Source: Dinoroseobacter shibae DFL 12 = DSM 16493
Lineage (GTDB): Bacteria > Pseudomonadota > Alphaproteobacteria > Rhodobacterales > Rhodobacteraceae
DNA length: 64,000 nt
Direction: 5' to 3'
Assembly: GCF_000018145.1 (NCBI RefSeq)
Contig: NC_009952.1
Span: 1,550,001-1,614,000, forward strand
Each line of letters starts with the position of its first letter. Within the stretch, counting starts at the first letter, position 1. Shown in pieces: positions 58,891 through 64,000 of the stretch. The notes beneath the pieces were generated by a model that worked only from the letters and a program-made list of their open reading frames with translations, was not told the DNA's origin and did no database searches. The position numbers and the translations under genes were made by a program.

Positions 58891-59598
58891 TCAGATCGAC
58901 TTGATCCAGGCCTGCTCGCGCACCTTCTTGGGGTCCGTGTCCGGATAGACCAGGCCCGCCGAGATCACCAGCTTGGCCGCATCCTCCACCGTCATGTCCA
59001 GAACCTTCACGTCCCGTTTCGGCACGAACAGCAAGAACCCCGAGGTCGGGTTCGGCGTGGTCGGCAGGAAGACCGAGATCATCTCGTCATCGCCCTTGGC
59101 CGCGATCTCCCCCTTGGCATTGGTCGAGATGAAGGCAATCGCCCAGATGTTGCGCCGCGGATACTCCACCAGGCAGGCCTTGTCGAAGGACGTGCTGCCC
59201 GAGGCCAGCACCGTCTCCGCGATCTGCTTCATCCCGCCATAGACCGACCGGACAACGGGCATCTGCGTGACCACCCCTTCGGTCCAGCGGATGATCGACC
59301 GCCCCAGCAGCCCCTTGGCCAGCCAGCCCACGATCAGCGTGAACATCAGGAAGAACACCACGCCCACACCGCGAATATCCACGGTGACGTCGAAGTGCTG
59401 CTTGATCAGAACCACCGGGTTGTAGCGTTCGGGCACGAAGGGCAAGACCCAGCCGTCGATGATCCCGATCACCGACCAGACGAGCCAGATGGTCACCGCG
59501 ATCGGCAGAATCACGATCAGGCCGGTAAGGAAATTCGCGCGCACGCGGGCGAACAGGCCTCGTTTCGCGGGCGGGGGAAGGTCGGGGTCTAGTTTCAA
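58891..59598 (-). CDS. DUF502-family membrane protein
   Basis: 235-aa inner-membrane protein. Family signature: GLFARVRANFLTGLIVILPI, then a first membrane helix, VDIRGVGVVFFLMFTLIVGW second helix, VYGGMKQIAETV, ISVFLPTTPNPTSGFLLFVP, TVEDAAKLVISAGLV. Its function is unknown; plant relatives (COV) affect trafficking. TTG at 59598 gives a typical length; an ATG at 59703 would add 35 residues and lies right after a GC-rich dyad (59720-59738), so the short form is preferred. Confidence 0.8.
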   Translation of the reverse strand: MKLDPDLPPPAKRGLFARVRANFLTGLIVILPIAVTIWLVWSVIGIIDGWVLPFVPERYNPVVLIKQHFDVTVDIRGVGVVFFLMFTLIVGWLAKGLLGRSIIRWTEGVVTQMPVVRSVYGGMKQIAETVLASGSTSFDKACLVEYPRRNIWAIAFISTNAKGEIAAKGDDEMISVFLPTTPNPTSGFLLFVPKRDVKVLDMTVEDAAKLVISAGLVYPDTDPKKVREQAWIKSI

Positions 59599-59758
59599 GG
59601 CTGGTTGGTCTCGGGCTGCGGTCGCCTTGTATCTAGGCAGGTGTGCGGCGGCACACAAGCGCAGGCAGACCGCTGCAGGCCCGGAAAGCCGCCCGCTGCG
59701 CATTTTTCAGGCACAGTCACCGGGCGGGACGCGCCCGGGCGCACGGGGCAGGCCCGGC

Positions 59759-60643
59759 TCACGCGCTCTCGGCGGCGGAAATGTAATCGGCCGCCGCCTG
59801 CACCGCCGCCTCCAGCGCACCCGCGGGCGTTTCGCCGCGAATTTCCGCCGCCATATGCGCGGCCATGAAGGTATCGCCCGCACCGGTCACCCGGCGCACC
59901 GGCACCGGCGGTGGCGCAACCGTGTGCGCATGGCGCGCCGAGGCGTCCGTGGCCGGGTTCGCTCCGTCGGTGATCACCACCCGGTGCGCCCCCATGCCCA
60001 GAAGCACCTGCGCCGCCTGCTGGGTGGTCTGGCTGGGATGGTCCGAGATCAGGTTGGCCTCGATCAGGTTGACATGAAGCGTTGCGGCCGAGGCCGACAG
60101 GAACGGCAGGAGCCGCCTGGCCTTGCCGGGCGAGGCCGGCGCCACCCGCAGATCGGCCCGGGCAAAAAGCGGACTTTCGGCGATCTCGGCCAGCATCGCA
60201 TCGGTCAGGTTCCCGTCCAGCGCCACCATCCCGCGCCAGGGCGCCTCGGGACAGCCCAACCGCCCATCGGCCAGGGGGGCGAGGATCTCCGCGCCCGCCT
60301 CTTCCAGCGAATGGGCATCCGCAATCGCCGCGATCAACCCGTTGGAGCCTTCGATGGCCATGTAGCGATCCGTGGGCCGTGCGCTGCGCAACACATGCGC
60401 GGTGATCATCCCCATGGCCTCTGCATGGGCCAGCAGCTCGTCGCCCTCCGCATCCTGCCCCACCGCCGACAGAAGCGCGGGACGCAGGTCGAACCGGCAC
60501 AGGGTCATGGCGATGTTCATCGCCACCCCGCCGGGGATGCGCGAGATCCGGCCGGGCACGTCATAGCCCGATTTCATCTCGCGGGGCGCGCGCCCGATGA
60601 TGTCCCACAGGACCGCGCCGATACAAAGGATATCCGGTGTCAT
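59759..60643 (-). CDS. PfkB-family carbohydrate/nucleoside kinase
   Basis: 294-aa ribokinase-fold kinase. N-terminal ILCIGAVLWDIIGR and RIPGGVAMNIAMTLCR, mid-region RYMAIEGSNGLIAAIADAHS, and the catalytic VTGAGDTFMAAHMA near the C-terminus (DxxGxGD-type). The arrangement resembles pseudouridine kinase PsuK, but no psuG glycosidase is adjacent, so the substrate is uncertain. ATG at 60643 after CGGATATC; AAAGGAT serves as Shine-Dalgarno. Confidence 0.85.
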   Translation of the reverse strand: MTPDILCIGAVLWDIIGRAPREMKSGYDVPGRISRIPGGVAMNIAMTLCRFDLRPALLSAVGQDAEGDELLAHAEAMGMITAHVLRSARPTDRYMAIEGSNGLIAAIADAHSLEEAGAEILAPLADGRLGCPEAPWRGMVALDGNLTDAMLAEIAESPLFARADLRVAPASPGKARRLLPFLSASAATLHVNLIEANLISDHPSQTTQQAAQVLLGMGAHRVVITDGANPATDASARHAHTVAPPPVPVRRVTGAGDTFMAAHMAAEIRGETPAGALEAAVQAAADYISAAESA

Positions 60644-60896
60644 GACCGGTCTTGTCTCACAGCCCGGCAGGGCGGGGAAGGGGCCACGATCCCGGGCGAC
60701 CCGCTCTCTGGCCCCATCGCGCATCGATCAATGCTGACACCCCCACCCGGGCAAGCTTCATCTGTGCGGAAATACTCCAGGGGGCGGCCTGGCACGGGCC
60801 GTGGGGGCAGCGCCCCCTCCGACGCGGCCAGCCCTACCGCGGCCCGCCTCCCGCAGGCTCCGCGCCCGTTTCGCCGCGGGCAGGGCCGTGGGGCTT
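60644..60896. other. Intergenic stretch without a gene
   Basis: The 253 bases between the kinase start and the rpsB promoter are GC-rich with no credible ORF (the longer reading frames lack family resemblance or Shine-Dalgarno). The divergent kinase promoter should be here but no clear hexamers are seen. Confidence 0.6.
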
Positions 60897-60925
60897 GCAT
60901 TCCCGCCCAACCCGGCGTAGGACGC
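60897..60925 (+). promoter_or_regulatory. rpsB promoter
   Basis: TTGCAT (60897-60902), 17-base spacer, TAGGAC (60920-60925). The -35 trinucleotide and spacing fit Rhodobacteraceae housekeeping promoters. Transcription would begin near 60932, giving a leader of about 107 bases before rpsB. Confidence 0.55.
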
Positions 60926-60954
60926 GCGCACTTCACAGGAGGGGCTTGGGCCCT

Positions 60955-61000
60955 TGGGGGAGACATCCCCAAGACGTCCGCCGGTTGAGCATATGCTCTG
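60955..61000 (+). promoter_or_regulatory. Structured rpsB mRNA leader
   Basis: Within the leader lie a perfect stem CTTGGGG (60955-60961) / CCCCAAG (60969-60975) and, 13 bases later, a 12-base palindrome GAGCATATGCTC (60989-61000). Ribosomal protein S2 represses its own mRNA in enterobacteria through a leader structure; an equivalent here is possible. Confidence 0.45.
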
Positions 61001-61038
61001 TGGCCCCTCTCAGGCGCAAACCGGAAAGGAACCTTGGA

Positions 61039-61818
61039 ATGGCGCTTCCCGATTTCAACATTCGCCAGCTTCTCGAAGCAGGCGTGCACTTTGGCCACCA
61101 GACACAGCGCTGGAACCCGCGGATGGCCCCGTATATCTACGGCGACCGCAACGGCATCCACATCATGGACCTGACGCAGACCGTCCCGATGTTGGACCAG
61201 GCGCTGCAGGCGGTGCGCGACACCGTCGCCAAGGGCGGCCGTGTGCTCTTCGTCGGCACCAAGCGGCAGGCGCAGAAGCCCATTGCCGAGGCCGCCGAGC
61301 GCTGCGCGCAGTATTACATGAACCACCGCTGGCTGGGCGGCACGCTGACCAACTGGAAAACCGTGTCCAACTCCATCGGGCGGCTCAAGTCCATCGACGA
61401 GGCCATGGAAGGCGGCTTCGAGGGGCTCACCAAGAAAGAGCGTCTTGGCATGGAACGCGACCAGGGCAAGCTGCAGGCGTCCCTGGGCGGGATCCGCGAA
61501 ATGGGCGGCGTGCCGGACCTGATCTTCGTGATCGACGTCAAGAAAGAGGACCTGGCGATCGCCGAGGCCAACAAGCTGGGCATCCCGGTCGTGGCCGTGG
61601 TCGACACCAACTGCTCGCCGGACGGCGTGGATTACGTGATCCCGGGCAATGACGACGCGGCCCGCGCCATCGCGCTCTATTGCGACCTGGTGGCCCGTGC
61701 GGCGCTGGACGGGATGTCGGCGCAGCTGGGTGCGGCCGGCGTGGACCTGGGCGCGCTGGAAGAGGGCGGCGTCGAGGAGGCCCTGGCCGAAGAGGCCGCC
61801 GCCCCCGCCGAGAGCTGA
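61039..61818 (+). CDS. rpsB: 30S ribosomal protein S2
   Basis: 259-aa small-subunit protein. Family blocks: [80 protein letters not shown] and [20 protein letters not shown]. The last ~35 residues are Ala/Glu-rich. GGAAAGGAACC precedes ATG 61039. Followed by tsf after 95 bases, the universal pairing. Confidence 0.98.
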   Translation: MALPDFNIRQLLEAGVHFGHQTQRWNPRMAPYIYGDRNGIHIMDLTQTVPMLDQALQAVRDTVAKGGRVLFVGTKRQAQKPIAEAAERCAQYYMNHRWLGGTLTNWKTVSNSIGRLKSIDEAMEGGFEGLTKKERLGMERDQGKLQASLGGIREMGGVPDLIFVIDVKKEDLAIAEANKLGIPVVAVVDTNCSPDGVDYVIPGNDDAARAIALYCDLVARAALDGMSAQLGAAGVDLGALEEGGVEEALAEEAAAPAES

Positions 61819-61913
61819 GCCCCGCGGGGCCGACGGCCCCGATGCGGAACCGAGATGCGGACCGGGCACGACCCCGGTCCGCCCCCATGACCCCTTTTTC
61901 AGGAGACACCAAA

Positions 61914-62789
61914 ATGGCGATTACCGCTGCATTGGTAAAAGAGCTGCGCGACAAGACCGGCGCAGGCATGATGGACGCCAAGAAGGCGCTGACCGAGACC
62001 GACGGCGACATGGAAGCCGCGGTCGACTGGCTGCGCACCAAGGGCCTCGCAAAGGCCGCCAAGAAATCCGGGCGCACCGCCGCCGAGGGTCTGGTGGGCG
62101 TGGCCGTGGCCGATGGCGCGGCCGTGGCGGTCGAGGTCAATTCCGAGACTGATTTCGTCGCGAAAAACGCCGAGTTCCAGGCGATGGTCGCGTCCTTCGC
62201 CGAGGCCGCCCTGTCGGCAAGCGACCTCGATGCGCTCAAGGGCACCGAGGTGGGCGGCAAGACCGTCGAGACCATCCTGACCGACAAGATCGCCACCATC
62301 GGCGAGAACATGACTCTGCGCCGGATGGAGAAGCTGTCGGGCGAGACGGTGGTGAGCTACGTTCACAACGCCGCCGCCGATGGCATGGGCAAGATCGGCG
62401 TGCTGGTCGCGCTGACCGGGGCCGATAACGGCATCGGCAAGCAGATCGCCATGCATATCGCCGCCGCCAACCCCGCATCCCTGTCCGAGGCCGATCTGGA
62501 TCCGGCGGTGGTCGAGAAAGAGCGCCAGGTTCAGATCGACATCGCCCGCGAAAGCGGCAAGCCCGAGCAGGTCATCGAGAAGATGATCGTGGGTCGGATG
62601 AAGAAGTTCCTGTCGGAAGTCACGCTTCTGGGCCAGGCCTTCGTGGTGAATCCGGACCTGACCGTGGGCGACGCGGCCAAGGAAGCCGGCGTCGAGATCA
62701 CCGGCTTCGTGCGCATGGAAGTGGGCGAGGGGATCGAGAAGGTCGAAGAGGATTTCGCCGCGGAAGTCGCGAAAACCATGAACGGCTGA
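61914..62789 (+). CDS. tsf: Elongation factor Ts
   Basis: 291-aa nucleotide-exchange factor for EF-Tu. N-terminal UBA-like segment [40 protein letters not shown], then [19 protein letters not shown] and the [20 protein letters not shown] dimer domain. CAGGAGACACC precedes ATG 61914. A terminator follows 20 bases after the stop. Confidence 0.98.
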   Translation: MAITAALVKELRDKTGAGMMDAKKALTETDGDMEAAVDWLRTKGLAKAAKKSGRTAAEGLVGVAVADGAAVAVEVNSETDFVAKNAEFQAMVASFAEAALSASDLDALKGTEVGGKTVETILTDKIATIGENMTLRRMEKLSGETVVSYVHNAAADGMGKIGVLVALTGADNGIGKQIAMHIAAANPASLSEADLDPAVVEKERQVQIDIARESGKPEQVIEKMIVGRMKKFLSEVTLLGQAFVVNPDLTVGDAAKEAGVEITGFVRMEVGEGIEKVEEDFAAEVAKTMNG

Positions 62790-62809
62790 TCACCCCACCA
62801 CGGCTTTTC

Positions 62810-62836
62810 AAAGGGTCCCTTCGGGGGCCCTTTTTT
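62810..62836 (+). terminator. Rho-independent terminator after tsf
   Basis: 10-bp stem AAAGGGTCCC (62810-62819) / GGGGCCCTTT (62824-62833) with a TTCG tetraloop and one G-U pair, then TTT. Ends the rpsB-tsf operon. Confidence 0.85.
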
Positions 62837-62837
62837 A

Positions 62838-63085
62838 TTAGGGCTAGGGCGGTTGTCACGACGGCGCGGGACTGCAGTGCCGGGGCGCGAAGCTGGGGAG
62901 ATGTGAATGCCGACCAGGGCAGTGGAAAAATACACCCCCCCGGCCGGCGTGTCTTCGGCGCGACATCGAAACAAGGACGCTGCACCTACGACGTGCTCCA
63001 TGGCCTAAAGCCACCACTCACGGAACGGCGGCACGGTGCCACTGCCTTTGCAGTTTGGAAAGTCCGGAAAACCTTACCCATCGGT
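62838..63085. other. Intergenic stretch without a gene
   Basis: Between the tsf terminator and the end of the LuxR gene. A GTG/ATG frame opens at 62903 after GGGGAG but its product has no family look and it runs antisense through luxR, so it is not called. Nothing else is seen. Confidence 0.6.
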
Positions 63086-63110
63086 AAAATTCATGTCTGG
63101 GATGAATTTT
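63086..63110 (-). terminator. Hairpin overlapping the luxR stop
   Basis: Minus-strand stem AAAATTCAT (63110-63102) / ATGAATTTT (63094-63086) with a 7-base loop; the luxR stop codon is at 63093-63091. The A/T-rich stem with TTTT at its 3' side could act as a terminator. Confidence 0.5.
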
Positions 63111-63873
63111 TCGCGAATATCTGTTTGGATATTGAAGCCCTTAGCACCGCCTGCGCCGTCGTCTGGGCATTCATCGCTTCGCGGGCGAGACGCAGGTGTT
63201 TCTCGACTGTTGCCTGTTTACGACCAATCAACAGGCAGATCTCGGGCACGGTTTTGCCATGCGCCACCCATTCCAGGACTTCGCGCTGCCGAGGCGTCAA
63301 TCGATTCGGACGGCGCGAGGGCAGGCTGCTGACCACAAGGTGAAAGACCCGGTTGGCCAGTTCGATCTCGGCCCCGCGCGACGCCCAGATCTTGTCAAGA
63401 TCGGCCTGGGAAAGCCCCTCGCGGCCCACCAGGCTGATCGCTGCGAACCCGCCCTGGCAGAGGTTGCGAAAGCTGATCGAATAGCCGTTCTCGATCCCGA
63501 AAGCCTGCCGCGTGCCGAGCGCCTTGCGGGTGCCCGGGGTCATCTCATCGGGATGCAGGCGGGCATAGACCTCGGACCAACTACAGGCGCCGTCGTTCTT
63601 TTCGGCCCAGCGGATCATCGGAATGTTGCGGTAATGGCCTTCCCTCAAATACCGCTCCACATATCCTTGGGGCAGGCTGCTGAGGATCAGGGCGTCGTGG
63701 CGATCGGCATAGGTGCTGGGCGTGCTGAACCGGGTGTGGCCGTAGAACAATCGGTCGAACCCGTACTCGGCCATCCGGGTGCAGTGCAGCGCCCAGGCTT
63801 CCTCGATCGACTGCGTGGCGGTGATCTCCGACAGGTTGGCCAGCCGCGCGTCAATGGGCGTGCCGATATTCAT
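63091..63873 (-). CDS. LuxR-family regulator with autoinducer-binding-type domain (solo)
   Basis: 260 aa. N-terminal ligand domain (to ~175) and C-terminal LuxR HTH ([30 protein letters not shown]; 190-246). Aligning to TraR, Trp57 and Asp70 that contact acyl-homoserine lactone correspond to Tyr71 and Ile84 here; Tyr61, Pro71 and Trp85 are kept (Tyr75, Pro85, Trp99). No luxI is nearby, so it is a solo that may sense another molecule. Its ATG overlaps the upstream aroQ stop by 4 bases, so it is coexpressed with aroQ. Confidence 0.88.
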   Translation of the reverse strand: MNIGTPIDARLANLSEITATQSIEEAWALHCTRMAEYGFDRLFYGHTRFSTPSTYADRHDALILSSLPQGYVERYLREGHYRNIPMIRWAEKNDGACSWSEVYARLHPDEMTPGTRKALGTRQAFGIENGYSISFRNLCQGGFAAISLVGREGLSQADLDKIWASRGAEIELANRVFHLVVSSLPSRRPNRLTPRQREVLEWVAHGKTVPEICLLIGRKQATVEKHLRLAREAMNAQTTAQAVLRASISKQIFAKNSSQT

Positions 63874-64000
63874 GGCCTGGCCGAATCCGCGGCGGTCAGA
63901 TGCGCCCAGATCCCGTCGAGGGCCATGACGTAGCCGGTCGCGCCGAAGCCGCAGATCAGCCCCAGCGCCACCGGCGACAGGAACGAGGTATGTCGGAAGG
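63870..64000 (-). CDS. aroQ: Type II 3-dehydroquinate dehydratase (3' end only)
   Basis: Last 43 codons on the minus strand, ending at the luxR start: [20 protein letters not shown] then YVMALDGIW. The S-x-V-x-x-G-x-I-x-G-F-G pattern is the C-terminal signature of AroQ, third step of the shikimate pathway. The 5' part lies beyond base 64000. Confidence 0.8.
   Translation of the reverse strand, partial: FRHTSFLSPVALGLICGFGATGYVMALDGIWAHLTAADSARP

Noticed and set aside
59720-59738. CCGGGCG/CGCCCGG hairpin between the PfkB kinase and DUF502 genes
   Set aside because: No T-run; GC-rich dyads of this size are expected by chance here. Used only as weak support for the short DUF502 start.
63072-63092. 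TTACC-CATC-GGTAA dyad near the luxR end, possible lux box
   Set aside because: Lies at the 3' end of luxR with no downstream gene on the plus strand; only weakly like a lux box.
62903-63343. 146-codon plus-strand frame after tsf
   Set aside because: GGGGAG precedes it, but most of it is antisense to luxR and the product looks random (Arg/Cys/Thr-rich).

Overview
The window is GC-rich, densely coded chromosomal DNA of an alphaproteobacterium, most probably a Rhodobacteraceae/Roseobacteraceae member. The reasons are the CtrA and SciP cell-cycle regulators side by side, an alphaproteobacterial LexA box (GTTC-N7-GTTC), LpxI instead of LpxH, long PstC and PstA proteins, a Hint-domain secreted protein, a VPLPA-type C-terminal sorting signal and many GlxA/AraC and liv-type genes. 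Genus cannot be fixed from the sequence alone. I see no phage, IS element, CRISPR array, rRNA or tRNA.

Layout. 1-2.6 kb (minus): the start of a Tat-exported peptide-type substrate-binding protein, an AraC regulator and miaA. 2.7-15 kb (plus): the envelope and isoprenoid cluster pyrH-frr-uppS-cdsA-dxr-rseP-(46-aa membrane peptide)-bamA-skp-fabZ-lpxA-lpxI-lpxB. It takes undecaprenyl, CDP-lipid and MEP-pathway steps through outer-membrane assembly to lipid A. 15-17.5 kb (minus): a lamin-tail/Hint protein and mnmA. 17.6-23 kb (plus): sciP, ctrA, ligA, recG and a 40-aa membrane peptide behind a LexA-type box. 23.4-26.9 kb (minus): M32 carboxypeptidase, heme A synthase and trmJ. 27-28.5 kb: a ThiE-like protein, hisI and a NifU-like scaffold. 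28.5-34.1 kb (minus): a complete branched-chain amino acid ABC transporter with a small Cys-containing secreted protein inside the operon.

34.3-42.4 kb is mixed: a sugar dehydrogenase, a VPLPA-type surface protein, a GlxA regulator, class II DAHP synthase, a PAS protein, YicC, gmk, a gamma-carbonic anhydrase and an unknown protein. 42.5-49.8 kb (plus) is the phosphate regulon phoR-pstSCAB-phoU-phoB with a three-unit Pho box. 50-54.7 kb (plus): a Ca2+/Na+-type exchanger, a DegP-like protease, an exported amidohydrolase and a secreted beta-rich protein. 54.7-56.6 kb (minus): 3-hydroxybutyrate dehydrogenase and a patatin-like lipase, likely for PHB use. A compact small-RNA candidate lies at 56.68-56.75 kb. 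56.9-64 kb: a YejA-like binding protein, a DUF502 membrane protein, a PfkB kinase, rpsB-tsf with a structured leader, a LuxR-type solo and the end of aroQ.

Most of the window is housekeeping. The items most worth a second look are the SOS-type micro-gene at 23.07-23.44 kb, the minus-strand sRNA candidate at 56.7 kb with a clear promoter and terminator, the LTD-Hint protein, the LuxR solo lacking key AHL-contact residues, the rpsB leader and several operator-like repeats. Functions given are from motif recognition by eye; no database search was run.
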